Below the pieces are notes generated by a model, which worked only from the letters and a program-made list of their open reading frames with translations, did not search any database and had not been told where the DNA came from. Both the position numbers and the translations under genes were made by a program. Shown piece by piece: positions 10,655 to 25,300 of a stretch of 64,000 nt of DNA. Numbering within the stretch: position 1 is the stretch's first letter; every line of letters starts with the position of its first letter. The stretch is from assembly GCA_030248065.1 (NCBI GenBank), contig JASAMV010002650.1, forward strand, positions 1 to 64,000, given 5' to 3'. The stretch is from Rhynchonema sp. JSB1_4. Its lineage: Eukaryota; Nematoda; Chromadorea; Monhysterida; Xyalidae.

Positions 10655-13254
10655 TAATGACAGGATTCACTTTCAAGCAGACGTGCCAAAATTCAGAATG
10701 TATAGGCAAACTACGCCAACACGAGCCCGATTGCTGAGGTGGTGAACTTGCAAAACGCAAAGAAAGAGAAAGTCATCATGCTCCATGTTGTATGCCACAA
10801 CGTGTAACGTTTCCCAAATCAGCAGTCACGTCATGAATGTTTCACCATTTTGCCAGCTCCGAAATCGGGCTCGTGTTGGCATAGTTTTACTTTACCAGTG
10901 CGCATTCGCACGAGCAATATTTGTTTTCTTCGCATGTCCTGCTCAGATGAAGAGAGTTCTTCATATACTGTATGTAATATATAAACGGTCACAAAAATCG
11001 TATGTCTCAATTAGCCGCTTTATGATGGGGGATTGCATGCGAATGTGTCATTTACTACACTCTCGTTGGTCCCTTGGCCTGTGTCCGACTATTCATCCCA
11101 CAATCAAATTACCGAAACTTTAACGCTCTACTTTGGGTGCCAGCTGTCTATTTGAATCACCAGTTGCATTTCTGCACCAAAGAACTCGGTCAAATTTTAA
11201 GCTTACACGACACACATTTTATAGTGATTGATGTCTTTCAACTTATCATCAGAAATGCTTCATTCAAGATAGTGTCCGCTTAGGCTCACGGTTTTGCGCC
11301 AAAAATGGGTTAGCTCATTTACCGACAGCGAGCGTTGATTATGGAATATGGTTTCATGGAATATGGGAGCAAGGAAGTATATTTACATGAAGTTTCGTGA
11401 AGAAACACTGTTTCACCATGTACATACATATATGTAGTTCGTACCGGATACGTGTTTTAACAATTTTTGGTCAATATTCTGTCATTTTCTTCATCATTAA
11501 TTTTTATGATAACCGTTCATCGGCTACTAACCAGTTTTCGTCGAAAAAAGTTGCGCCGTTATGCTTTTTTCAATTCACGCACACCTTCACAATATTTCAT
11601 TGTTGTGCGCGTGGCGCGCTGATTTCGAAAAATCGGCACTTGGTTTCCGGCCCTTGCCAATGGTCGCCCGGCCCTTTTAACCTGCCCATTAATTCTGGTT
11701 CGGTTCACAAATGCCGTACATACATACACGCGACACTTGACTTTTCGTAAATATATACATACCTTGATCGGCACGGCACTTTTTGCCCACCTTTTACCGC
11801 AACACGCAAGAGCACTTTACCTTTTCTCTCAAAAGAATCGTGCGTGTGGTCCGCTCCGTTCGTTCAAGCTAAAAATTGAATAAACATCATATTACGGTAT
11901 CTTATATTATTATATTTATTGCAAACGCCAATATTTTGATCACGACCCGGCCACCATCGCACAATAAACACCATGAGGTGAGTTGGTTGGTATATAGAGA
12001 AATTTGATTTTATTTTTTCCTGTTCGAAGCATGCTGTTCCCGGCGGGACTAAATCTTACTTGCTATCGGGCAGTTCGTAAAGGCTTTTTGAAAACTGGTT
12101 GGCGAAAACGGCATTATTAAAATGTGCGTGCGTCAACCACATTACAATTAGCCATGCAACTACATATGACTATGACATCACGTTTGTCTTTGTCATGGTA
12201 AGAAGCTACACTTAACTTTGTCTCAGTGATTGTGGCATATGCGTATCTTTTCAAACTGACTGTGAGCAGAAATTTTAGTTGTGTCGGGTTAAACGGGAAG
12301 CGAATTGAGCTTGGCCTGATCAATTATACACGCGTGCGTAGACCATGCGCACACAAGCGGACGCGCGTGCAAACATGTTCATTATTATTAGCATGCTGCT
12401 GTGGTGTGGACCAGACATGGTTAATTTATTGGGTGCCAAACCCCTGACATCACAATTTGTACAATTTGCACAATTTGGGGCACCCCAAGTTTCCAAGTTT
12501 GGGACCATTGTATCTACATGTAGGCGTTGAAGTGGCTCAATGGAATGGTGGTACGATTGCCCGATGTTTGGATTGGTTCATTGTTCCTTGCAACAGCACA
12601 AAAATCCGACCATGCCGCAAATCTGCATGGTTTTTAAAATAAACAAATACCCCCAGCCGCGATTAAAAAATACACGTCCCTTTGTTTTTCGACGAATCGC
12701 ACTGCCAATATAATCATGGTGGGCACACATTACATGCATAGTCTATCATGATCGCACCATAGTTGTCTGGTTTGACGGGCTTGTTACATGTGTCCAAGCC
12801 GAACCAAGAGCGTGATATTCTAATCGCACTGCTGTCATTGTGCATGTAACAGATATACATACATACTTACGTGCTACAACCATGGGAACTTTTACATCCG
12901 CGAGCAATGTTTGATACCGCCCAACAAGGCACACTTCGCGCTTGGTTTGCATGGTACACGCATGCTGTTGCAAAAATAACGGACTCATACAGTACCTGTG
13001 TCCATGTATCGCGTATATGTATGTACCCATTACCTGTAGAGCCATGGTGATTTGTCCGGACACTGTTGCATAACTTCGTTATGACGTTTCACTGAGGTTG
13101 CTTCGGTGCTATTGCAATGCAGTTGCTCCGACAATAGAATGTGCTACAAAAAGATTCGAGCGCTCACGTTTGTGCGCCAATCTAATAACGTTATTGACAA
13201 CAATGCACTGCCATATTTTTAAAATTAACAACGTATGCAACAAACATCAACAAA
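10655..13254. other. Non-coding stretch upstream of exon 13255
   Basis: No supported gene or element. Contains CATACATA/TGTATGTA words (11718, 12855, 13016) and a TACAATTTGCACAATTTGGG low-complexity patch near 12460. Confidence 0.4.
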
Positions 13255-13384
13255 ATGGATCACAATTATGCACATCAGGACTTTATGTCCACCTCGGTGC
13301 GTTCACTGGATCGGACCCTGACAGACGAGGAATTCCTGCTGCGATTCTTGGACCGATTCGAAAACCACGACCGCATTTCAAAGG
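13255..13384 (+). CDS. Exon 1 (or internal exon from 13279) of NHL-like gene
   Basis: This exon reads SLDRTLTDEEFLLRFLDRF, then ENHDRISK, and ends in phase 1 at G|GTGCTC. ATG 13255 has an AACAAAATGG context and could be the start. An acceptor-like CACATCAG at 13271-13278 would equally make this an internal exon beginning in phase 0. The single last base joins the two first bases of the 24417 exon to form a Glu codon. The encoded stretch is acidic, leucine-rich and probably alpha-helical. Confidence 0.65.
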
Positions 13385-16300
13385 GTGCTCAGTTTTGGGC
13401 TTTACGGTTCTTAACTGATGTTTCAGTGTATGGATTGGATTTTGTGTGGGGATTTTTTTCCTGTGGCGCTTGTCACAAATCCAGAACTGTAGTACAGCAC
13501 CTGACAGATTCATATGTGCTCGCCCTTATAATATATAGAGGGCCTTTGTTCCAAACTCACTATACATTTCACTTGCTGGCTCAGTCGTTTTTATGGCTTA
13601 TAGTACTGTCGTCAACTCAGATCGTCAACTCTTGTCCTTAACTACATGTAAATTTCTAGCGCTCATTTCGGGTTGCTTGATTTGACGACGAGAGTTGACC
13701 ACTTGAGTTGACGAACAGTCAGCCGTTTTTTTTATCCGAATGTCTCCTTTGCGATTCCGAACGCTGGGTGCGTGCATGAGTGTGCACAGTTTACATATCC
13801 TCAGGATCACAGTTGCTTAATCACCTTATGGTGACAGACCCATGGAGACTTGACAGATATATTGCTGCCGTCAACCTGGGTGTCAAGGTGGTTTCTCGAA
13901 GAGCTACAATGTTTAGCACACTTTTCCAATTACTTTCAATATGGCGGGCGCTCTGTTTTTGTCAGCCATGCAATGTAAGCTGTCAGTCACATGCTTGCGG
14001 CAACAAAGTGTCATGTTACCATGACTGATTGTGGTCTCGGTCCGAACACACTGCAAATGTGCTTCGTGCTCAGACCGGAACCTGTCCCGAATACTGGAAC
14101 CCCAGTTGTGGCCGCGATAATACATAGTACTCAACTCGCCAGAAAAGAGGCGCACTCGATAACTTTTATCGAATTGTACACATGACCTATGCATGTAACA
14201 TCTGTGACATTATATCAGCAACAAACACTCATTTTGTGTTTCTGTTTCTGGTGTCAAATATGTATCAATGACCCTTGACGGCGGAACACGCGTTAACCAG
14301 CCACTATGTATGTACCTACGATTGCGCATCTACTGTATGTCTTACAGTATATCGATTAGCGTACCCGTTTTTCGCTCGAAATAATTGCAAATTTGTCCAT
14401 TCGCGCTATTTCAGAAATCATTATACCAGGACTTTCAATCCTATGACTCGTGGAAATTGTCACGTGGGAAGGGGGTATGCGTTTCTGTTGGTTCCTTATT
14501 TTGTATTTACGCTTGCAATTTCACTATTGACATGAACTTATACACAATGGCGCGTGCGCAACAACGTATATATGTACATAATCATATATGTGGCATCTTC
14601 TGCTCTTCCCCAAAAGATCCTGATATCATAACTTACTCGGCAGTCGGTCGTCAGAGATTATCTAACTAACAAGACCGCAGTAGTCACACAGCTCAGTCTT
14701 GGGGACGGCCGCAAGTGAACACTATTGGGTACCGTTGGTTTTTTCGAAACTTGGCAAACAAAACCTTGCATTTACATATACAGTAGGTACATATACCTAA
14801 ATAGTACCCAATTTTTAGAACCCCAGAACCATAATTCCGAGCAGGGTTCAAATGCAGTGATAGTGTACATGTGTGGCCCATTCTTATGTTTGACTTATCC
14901 TCCATTTGATAGCGCGGTTTAAGCACTGTTGGACCGGCAAAAGAGCAAAAGCGAACCAGCTTGAATATATTTTGAGAAAAGTTATTTGGGTTCTCTTATC
15001 GCATTGATTCAGACTTAATGGTTTAGCAAAGACGCGAAACATCAGGTTAAGCGTGCTCTTGTCCAACTTGAAATTCTCCCGAAATACCATCTTCATGCGA
15101 CACACGCCATCGATAGGCCATCAAAGCACGTCATGTCCCTCTGCTTATCTATTCCGTGTTGAATGTGAACTTCGAGATATCCGGTGTCATGTCATATGAA
15201 ATGTGTTTGTGCGTGCTTATGTGTTCTTGTGCATGTTGCGCTGGTGGTTCTTTTTGTTTTTTTCGTTTCCTGTTGTTTCGTGCCGTTCTTTTGCAAATGG
15301 ACGTTGTGCGAGACGTTTCCGTGACAGATCAGGCAACCTCGATGCTAGGTTGTTGAGTAATCTCTGTCGAAACATTCCTGGCATCCTGGACCATACAACT
15401 TCTGTCACCAGAGATTTGAGCTTAGCTGTCATGTGCATGTATAATCCAACCATCAGCTCATGAGACGCCCTAAACTGACGCTGTTTTTGCCATATCCAAT
15501 AATGTTCCGGTTCCATCGTGTAACGAAATGTTTCGAAAACAAAAGAAAGAGAATCGGCAATGCAAAACATTCGCAAATTCTTTTTCTATGGTTTTCGAAT
15601 CACGAGGAACCGGAACATTATTGGGCCTAGCCAAGCCAACTTCAAAAAAGCGTCTCATGAGCTCGTAGTTGGACTTGTGCATATCTGCTGCTGGGTGGCG
15701 GCGCACATAAAACGCGACGCGGCACCGAAAGAAGAAAAGTGTACGCCAAGCGTGTCATCTCTGTACACCGGCACTTTTTGGCGTATTGCTGGGTCCTTTT
15801 GATCAATCGGTACTTTTACAACCTTTGATGGAACCCAACCTAAATTCACGCCCCTATGTGACGTACCACCATGCCCGGCGTCGCATATGGTTTCAGTTGG
15901 AAAATCAAGTTATAACGTCTCAAAGTGTGTGTGCATAGACTCCTATCGCATGCGTCCGCTTATAATGCACAAATTTCTTTTGATCACAAATGCGCTACAG
16001 CTGCGCGCTCATGCATTTCATTGTAACATTACCTACATATATATGTAGGTAGGTATACATGTTACTGTCTCGGTTTGGAAGAATTTTTTATCATTTATTG
16101 AACATTTGCCAGTGTGATCCATTGACCGGCCATGACCTGAGACCCGCATGTTTCTGAAACATCGCCGACTTGCACAGTGAACCCTCTTCATGATGACCCT
16201 CCCTCAGTGAAACTTTTTACATTTTCTATAACGGCTCCATCAATTTACTGTGGTAGTCTGTGAAACCAAGTGTCAAAGTCTTAACCAGCCAGCAGCCCCT

Positions 16301-19300
16301 ATTTCAGCCATATAGTTTTATGAGCAGCTCCCCACATGCCGAACTATCCCAACCACCACAACGTATACTCTGACAATTGTTTTGGGAGAAACTTTTCAAA
16401 CGCGTTGCCTGATCCGTAAAGCACAGGCACCGCCATACATACCATGCATACACCATACGATTTCAGCCCTCCATAATTATTGTATTGTCCGTGAAACGTC
16501 ACATATCATTATCAGCAGCACACATCAACATGTTGGAGACTGATTTGGACGACATTAATACCACCAATGTGATTATGGCACGATCCGCACCACCAACGCC
16601 AAGTAATGGCTGAAGGGCTTGCTGATGTTTCAATAAGTGTCTCAAGTTTGACGTATTGTAATGACACGCGTATACGTTTCAACTGCTTACCTGCGAGGGC
16701 ACTGTCGTCAACTCAGACCGTCGACTCCTGTCGTCAACTCCCACGTATAATTTCTTGCGCTCACTCATTGCTTGAGTTGACGACGAGCGTTGACCACTTT
16801 GGTTGACGACTGTACCATTAGCCCGTGTATCGTGGATCACCATCGCTGTGTCAGCACTCTTCGATGTGATAACCTATGGGAGCCGTAGCGCGCACATGTT
16901 CTGACAAGCAAAAGAAGCGCGCAAAATTATTATAAATGTGGTATGCCCGGTACAAAACTTGGACTGTGTCCGTCCTATCTTTCATAAAATAATCCTGGAG
17001 CCTGGTGAAGCGCATGCTCTGGCGCGTTTTTGTGTTACGAACGAATTATTATTATTTTCCCTGCTTGCGTGCCCCACAGACCGCAGTTTGCACCTCGATA
17101 GTATTGCCCACATGCTTTCTGAAGTCAGATTTTTTTAAATATGAGCATTTTCTCCCATGGCGTGAGCATGAGAAGTTCGAAAATAGAACTATTTTCCGTT
17201 CTTTTGCCCTCAGAATCTCTCGTTTCCATCAGCTATTAGCAACGAGGTAGAGGAAAATAGAACAGCGATAGGAGCTCTGCACTCTTCAAAAACTGTTCGT
17301 TTCTTCTATTGTCCGCGTTGAACTGAGAATATGTGTATGTATGTACCTATGTACCAATGCGTTTTGTTCTTATCAGAACCGCCATCCCGATTCGAAACCA
17401 TTAGAATTGTGCGCGTTCTTCGGTACGCATATGCCTTCGGTACCGCCTTTGTAATTTGGGTTATTGCGGTTCGATTCAACAGGTTTCTGGCTACTATCTC
17501 AAACTTATACCGACGCATATGTTCATAGTGAAAAGCGGTGTGTCACAATAATAGGAGGGACAGCGACCAAAGCTGGGTGCCGATGTCGCATTTCACAGGC
17601 GTACAGAATATGCGCGCACATTTTCATGCCAAGGATGAAATGGTACGCAGTGTGTTCACGCAGTTTTGCGCTTCGACATTGCTTCAACTCACATTGCCTC
17701 ACAAATTCAATTTTCATTCAGTATTCATTCACATTCATTCAGTATGATCCTAATCTGCGATGTCCAAGGACTGTTTTAATTGACGAGGGCGCCCGTTTCT
17801 ATAAAGTACGGAATTTTCCTTGCGTGGCATCAGTACGGTAATAGTTTTCCCAAGTCGTATTTTAAGTAGGATGGTATGCGGTCTAGAGGTACATATGTAT
17901 GTATGTGCCTGTTCACATTTCAAATCGGTCTCATGAGACCAAATCTGCATTCAACAAGCTGGTTCCGAACATGCGCGCGCACAAACATTTGTTTATTTTT
18001 ATGACGAATTTCGTTCCTAATGGCTTTTTGGACAGGGCGCGCGCGCTTGGCGCATGTCTGTCGAAAACGGTCGTTGTCACGATATATGGTCACCGCCAGC
18101 GTCACTCAGTGAAGGAACATAGACAGCCTGTTGGGCTTCCTCTGTCTCTCGTTTCAACTGGTTTGTTTTGGCTGTCAGTAGGTAAAGGTCTATACCTACA
18201 GTATACAATATTATCTGATGGTTTGTCAAAGGAGCTTCTTTGTTGCTGCACCACAACACAAAACTCGAGTTTATAATGTTAAGCGGCCAGTATTCACTCG
18301 TTTCTTTTTCGTTCGAGCTACAAACGTAGTTCAATGACACTATCTTTCATTCTCCAAGCTCCATGAGCACCTTCTGTTCAGTGTGTTTGCTTGTGCGAAT
18401 AACACAATTAATCCGCAGTCTGTCGTCATTTCCGTTGCTCTTGCTATTGTATGCAAGCAATAACGCAACAAATGTCACGGCACCAATTATTCAAGCCAAC
18501 AGAACACAGAACAGTTCTTGCTGGATGCAATATAAAGTAGAAAGCATAAGCCATTCATGGACGTCTGAATTGCTACACAACACAACAACGCCGTCCCCGC
18601 AGCACAACCACAACCCCAATTATGACAAAGTCGCAAAGTTATTGTATCAGTGCTGATCACTTATGACAAGGTACTCCAACAATCTTATGTGCCTCGCATG
18701 CATAGGTATAGATCCGATCACAGTATCAAAGTCACAACGAGTGTGTGAGTGCAAAGGCAAAGGTGCGCCTGCTGGCTCGCGGGCGGCGCAAAAACGGCCA
18801 AGTTTCCTGTTCAAAAAGTGAGTGAATGCGCGCCTATCATGACCACGCCATCTCAAATGTTACGCACCCGCGTGTGTAGTCGTGTGGGCCATTTTCCTGG
18901 AGCTATTAGTGCCCAGCGTATGAGCTTGCACACCGATTCTTTTCCGATCTTTTGCTCTCATGATGTTTTTGTGCGCCATTGTGGGCCGTGAACCAGTCTT
19001 GCGTGCGCAGTATAAAAATTCATAATTTAGAACACTTGCCGCTTTAATGAAACTTGGCGCATGAACCTCGCCAGACGTATGTACGAACCAGAATGTTCTT
19101 TGGTATACATTTACAGTACATCGCTGGACAGATATGTCTACACACATATGTGGGCATGCTTGCTTGCAAGGGGGCTTCAACTGACCTTTGCAGCACCCGA
19201 CAAAAAGTTATACAGCGAGAGTGCAACAAAACAATACTGATCCCACAACTGCTCAGCCCTTCTGCTGCAAAGAGGCGCGGCGCGCATTGGCCTTTGTTAT

Positions 19301-22300
19301 GAGCCCAGTCTTTTCCTATTGTACGTCATTGTTATATAGTGATAGAACTGAATTGGATGCCACCTCGTGTGTATGCTGCAACGAGGCGAATGCAGGTGAC
19401 CACCTATTTTACGGTTTATTCAAACGGTTACACCATGTGGGTGACGCGTGATTTGTGTGTGTTGGTGTTTCGAGACGAATTTGTCGTCATCCAAGCTTTC
19501 CAGTGCAAATTTCTCTTGACTTATCAAGTTATCATTGTCCCGAATTCCTGATTGCGCAATCGCAATCAATTGCACGGTGCAATTAAAAGCGATAATGACA
19601 ACTTCCAGCTGTCTGACATCAATTTTTGTTGCGTGTTCACGCGAACAGCGGCGTTGTTCAACGCACATACTGTATATGTTTTGGCAACCAAATAAGCGAA
19701 TTTACGCATCGAGGTGGAAAGCGTGCTATTACATATACTGTATCAAGTACACGGACTTTTTTTAATTGCGCCGCGCAATGATTGCGATGGTGCGATCGGG
19801 AATTCGCGGGGCATTGTGTCTCTTCTGGTTTTGTGATCAACCGTCAGCCAAAAGCTCGTTAAACGTCGAGCTCCATTCCCTGCGCCTATAAATCTAGTGA
19901 TTTCTGATTTTTCACTAAATTTACGATTTTGGAAACCAGAGAATTGTGAGAGCTTTGAATTACCGCAGCTCAAAATTCTCTGATTTGGAAACATTACGAT
20001 TACGATTGTGCGCGACAGCACGTTCCATATGGCACACAATTCATTCTGGATCCCATTAATCATTGGACATAAATGTACGTAAATCTCTTCTCTCTTTCTC
20101 GCTCTATTGCTAGTCAAATTTGACACCTTGATTAAAGCACATGTGCTCGTTTCTTGGGTTCAAGTGGAGCAGTGGGATACATAGATTTGTGTGTTTTCTG
20201 AATGTACAAGCCCAGCGATCTTTTGTGGCAGCTTTTGGACCACCCTATGCTTCGCAAAAGCTACTCAATCACCGAACTCCATAAGCTGCTTATCCGATAA
20301 CCGAGAAGACAAAGATTCTAGTGAAGCACACACCTATGAACCTGGGATATTGGTTGCCTGTTGTTTCAGGTTCTTTGACGCAGGACAATGTTCCTTGAGA
20401 CTGGAACTTGGGTTTAAAACTAAAATTGACCGTCTATTAAGTAATCGGTGTACTGTTCTTAAATATGACGTTTTTCGCAATGAGGCACCTGGATCCCATT
20501 TCAGACGAATAATGGCGGATCCATTTGCATGATCTTTATCCCGTTTTGTCTGCAAACAAGGAGTGGTGGGTATTCAGAAATAAAAGTGAGACGCGTCTGG
20601 CGTTGTAGACTTGAAGCCAGCGGGGTATTATTTTCGATATCCTTTCCTTATCCATGGTGTGCTTTTGGTTCAGCTGTACTGGCGCGCCAAAAAAAGGATC
20701 AGAAATGGACTAATTGTAAAATGGTTGACGAATTTCTTAGCACGGAGTCTTCAAAACAGTTTTTATGATGATGGCGGCCTGTAATCGCGTTTTTGGCCGG
20801 CAAAAATAAAATGCCAATTTCCGCTGACAACTCCCTGAGAAGATATGTCTCAACCATTTTATTATATGCCTCAGAAGGGTGCGCCACGCGACGGCGCGTT
20901 TGCGGTTGGGCACTCAACTGAGTGAGTTAACATACAGTACATATATGTAGACACAAACACTTCGGCAGCATTGTACACCACTAAGGCAAGACGGATATAC
21001 GTACACACCACAGAAAACAAAAGCATATGTCAGCCGAATAACAGTTGGCAGCAAAAGAGCATACTATAGCAGCATTGGCAGGCTTGCTTGTTTGTCCTAC
21101 ATGAACACCGAAACCCAGCTCATAGACTCGGATACAATCGCCAAAAATGCACCAGTCCAAATGCATCTGTGGCTCAGATGCTCGCTCGAGGTCTCGGCTA
21201 TGTTGAACACTACTGTTTCTTTACCTCTCTGACAGACTGACTGCTTGGGATATGGGGCTTATCCCATCTGTTCGCTTCTTCCTGGTTATATGAAGGTATA
21301 CATTATATTCCGAGTGTGCGCTCCGAGCTCACTCACTGTATGCAGTGCCAACATTACGTTATAACCTGGAGTTGTCAATGTAATTTCAGAATTTGAAACA
21401 CCGTGGGTTGTCGTCGTAAGGTTACTATTTTTAGTTTTTGTATACACTTTGCATTTTTCATTTGGTTAGATTTTATCATGTCGGCTTGCACCTGTGGAGC
21501 CCTTGATGCAAGTAACCTGTAAACGCAGGTAAAAAAGGCCACATCTATAACAACGACACTTGACGGTACAAAATGATCCGTACAGGAAAAAAGCCCACAG
21601 TGCGCGATATGCCTAGGCAGTGAATGCACTTGTATGACGCCGAGAATAGGCCCTGACGCTCTGGGCGCGGGTAGAAAAGCGATTATTTTACGCTGGCAGC
21701 CAACAGCATCTGATGCAGCACACACGTCTCTATGAATGTGCTGCTGCGGCTCGTTTTTTGTCTTTCCGCGCCCAATGGTTTCTGTGAAATTCATGGGTAA
21801 AAGGTTGAAATGTGACGTTACCTAAATCTACGGTCCATCATGCTCCTCCATAACTCCCTCTAGTGCATATAGTGACCTCATGATCCCTTTGTTGATTTAG
21901 CCCTGATCAGGTTCACACTGTAGATGCCTTACTTAAGTTCCTCATGTGCCAGTTTGCTGCAGTTTCAGCCTGACTTGAAGCGGAAGTGCAAACCTGAACT
22001 TCTTTGACCGTTGATGCAGGGCCAAACCAGCAGCATTACATACCCGTTCATGCCCACCAACCAATTTCTCTGACAAGCTGGAGTGTATTTTTATGAGTGC
22101 ACACGACCCGGTCGACTGCTGTCAATATTTTTTGATGCCATCAACAGTTATAGCGCGCATGTGAGTGCCGCGGTTCGTTTTTCAGCAATTCGAATAATTT
22201 CTTGCTGAAACGATCTCACTGGGTATGCGCGCTGGATAAACAGTGCACGTGAGCAATGGACTTTCAGATATGCGCAGAAAGGTGCGCCTCCGATTATTAG

Positions 22301-25300
22301 TACTGCGCGCATAAGTACTTGGTGTCACATAGTCTTTCACAACAGACAGCGGATGTTAGATCCTGAGCATCAATATTGTGCATAGTTTTTGTAAGGATGA
22401 CCATTTCAAGTCAGCTGATTATTTGGCTGTCAATTTCGTGGGGCATATTGGTTCACACATTGACGGAGTTCGAGAGACGAACGGCACGCGGTACCAAGTT
22501 GAAATGACGACAGTTCCTTTTGATGTGTACATATGTAGCCATGCGGACGTCTACTGTACTGCACGCAGCGGCAATGTTCCAACGCCAGCCCAGGGTACAA
22601 GCAGGGTTGGGCAAAAAAAACGACGGCGTTTTTTCTTAAAAAAAACGACGTTTTTTTTTTAAAAAAACGCCTGGGTCGTTTTTCGTTTTTTTAATCCAAC
22701 CAAAAAAAAAAAAAAGGGTACAAGTACACGCTGCGTGCTGGCTTCGTTATGCCCACGAAGTGACTTTCATGATAAGTTCGAAGCCAGGTTCATAACTTTC
22801 AGTTTGGGTATGAGTGGGTCCCTCAGATTTGTCATTTTTGACATTGACCTCTCCATCTTTTCTCATCCGACAACGTGCTTGGTCAGCCAGTGTAGGTAGG
22901 TGCTTTAGCTGCAGCCCAAGCTTGACGGCAGGGCACAGCACCAGAATTGCTTCCGGGGCAGTTCACCTGTGGTCGTTCGTCAGTTATAAACCTCTACTAT
23001 GGTAAAATTCTCAAAATGTGCCGAAAAAAATAGAAGCGTTTTAGGCGCCGTTGCAAGATCAAGGTTCATACAGTCACCGCTCGTTATAGCGATATCAACG
23101 GGAGAACAGGAAAAATTTCACAACGACGAATGCGAGTTCAGTATAATAAACAACAAATCAGCAGTGATGAAGAACGGAAAATATAGTGAAAAAAGTATTG
23201 TTCACGTATTCTTCTGCTCAACTAAAACTTCTGTCAGAAGCCAGGCTCTCTCTGGTTTATTCCTTGAGTTTGCCACGCAATCTAAAAAAGAGTTCCAATC
23301 TTCTGTATACCGTTTGAGAATTTGACTATCATTGAAAAACACACCTCTGGCGTATAGTTGTGGCTCAGTGCCATAAATTTGATTTTTGTGAGAAGTAGCA
23401 TTTTGTTTGCTTATTGTTCTAAAAAATGGTTTTACTTTTAAGTCATGTGTCACACGTTACCATGTACAGCAGTAGGTATATACCTAGTATACGGACGGTT
23501 CCTAACCAAGTTGATGAAACGTCAAAATCGTCTGCGGGTTGAGTCCTCGACTCCTTTCGTTGAGACTTTGTGATGAGGCTTATTGATATGGAGACGGATC
23601 CAATATTGTGGCATAGTGCTGGGTCTTATGTCACATTTCACTCTAAATTGCGTCTTTTTTGTCTGTTACTGGAAATAATTTTGACCTCTGGCTCATCCAC
23701 TGTACTTATGTTTATTCATCCACCCCTGTTTCTTGACCTTTTATTAATATATCGGCACTTGCGTTACTGCATGCGCGAACGCAAATCACAAACTTTTCAC
23801 AGAATAAGCAATTGTTTTCGATTTATCGACCAGTTTGTGCCACTTTATTCCTATCATTCAAGTCACGCACACCTAAATCATGTTCAAATAAATTTAAATC
23901 AGGATGGGCAAACCCGTTAGTCCATCACAAATACATGTACATCTATTAAGTGCCGGGTGCTACAGTGCTTTCTGCGAGTCACCCTGTGTTCATTATATAG
24001 TGCGTTGAAATTAATACAGTGCGCAAGCATGTCATTGATATTGCCTGAACCCGATCGTTGTCTGTAGTGACACAAAGTGCTAATTGAATTTCTTTTTGTT
24101 TCGCTTCTCGGACAATATTGGCACCCTTATCAACGAATGACTACATATAGATGCGCTAACCCACTTGTGGGTCTGATCGGAGGGGTCGCGTTGTGAGAAA
24201 TTGTCGTACCGTAATCGACCACGTGATTTAAAAGTCATGATTTGATCAGTACTTATGTACCCGGTTCGATCGAGTTTTGCGGGGTGTTAAACCTACAGTG
24301 TATCACATCCCTCTCCATCACATGCCCATCCAGGGGCATGCACGTTGTTAGCGCATGTCACGATATGGTTCGCTTGCAACACCATACTAACAATTATGAC
24401 CAGTGTGATGTTTCAGAGACGACATCGTTACTGATGAAGGAGCTGGAGCACATTCGTGCTGCCACGTCGGCGCACCATCAGGCGCACGCTAATGCCAGCA
24501 ACAACAACGCCACTGTAACGCAGCCGCCCGTGAATTTGTCGTTTGGCCCAAAGGTTGGTCATAGGGTTGTCAAAAAGTGTAGCTCCATACTCCGCGTGTC
24601 TGATGTTTCAGGACCACTTTTGGAACATGGTTGTGTCCTTTCAAATCGATTCATTCAAGCTTTCGCTGAAAAGATTGAAACCAAGCATTAGAAAGTGGCC
24701 TTGGAACATCAGGCAAGTGGAGGCGTCTCGGTCGCTTATTATGCGCAGTATAGCGCCCAGAGATTCGAGATTTACTGATGACACTATGGTAACATTGTTC
24801 CTGTGCGAACAAGTGTTCACAGGCGACTGTGGTCCAGTGTTAAGTGTTCCAAAAAAGTGTTCCAGGTAAGTAAACGACCACTAGACAGGTTGAAATTAGT
24901 GCCGTCAAAAGCTATGGAGACTGACCTGACCGCGGACCCTGCCCAAAACATCACGCACCTAATTTTGCTTTTGGTGTGTGCCCTATTGTAAGATTGTCCA
25001 CACACACGGCACCAATATTCTAAAATGAGAATCTCTTCTTCCAGTCGCCGGGTCGTAACGCATTCAGTCGACATCAGTTCCACATTGACATTACCCAACC
25101 GCATCAACCCCCAATCTCGCTGCATGCCGGCTCAGATGGTGACATTAGACCGCGACGACCCAGTGACCCGACCAAACAGCAGCAGCAGAGCGTTGCGCGC
25201 ACGATTGTGAACGCTGTTAGGAATCGGTGAGTGTGAGGGAGACTAATTGTAAAGTGGTTGACACAACAACTAGCACCGCACTATCGATGAAAGCGATCGG

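Noticed and set aside
10203..10760. 185-codon minus-strand ORF
   Set aside because: It spans a foldback element and a MITE copy; the frame results from the palindrome and has no splice or domain support.
21375..21794. 139-codon minus-strand ORF
   Set aside because: No splice pattern, domain or composition bias separating it from chance frames.
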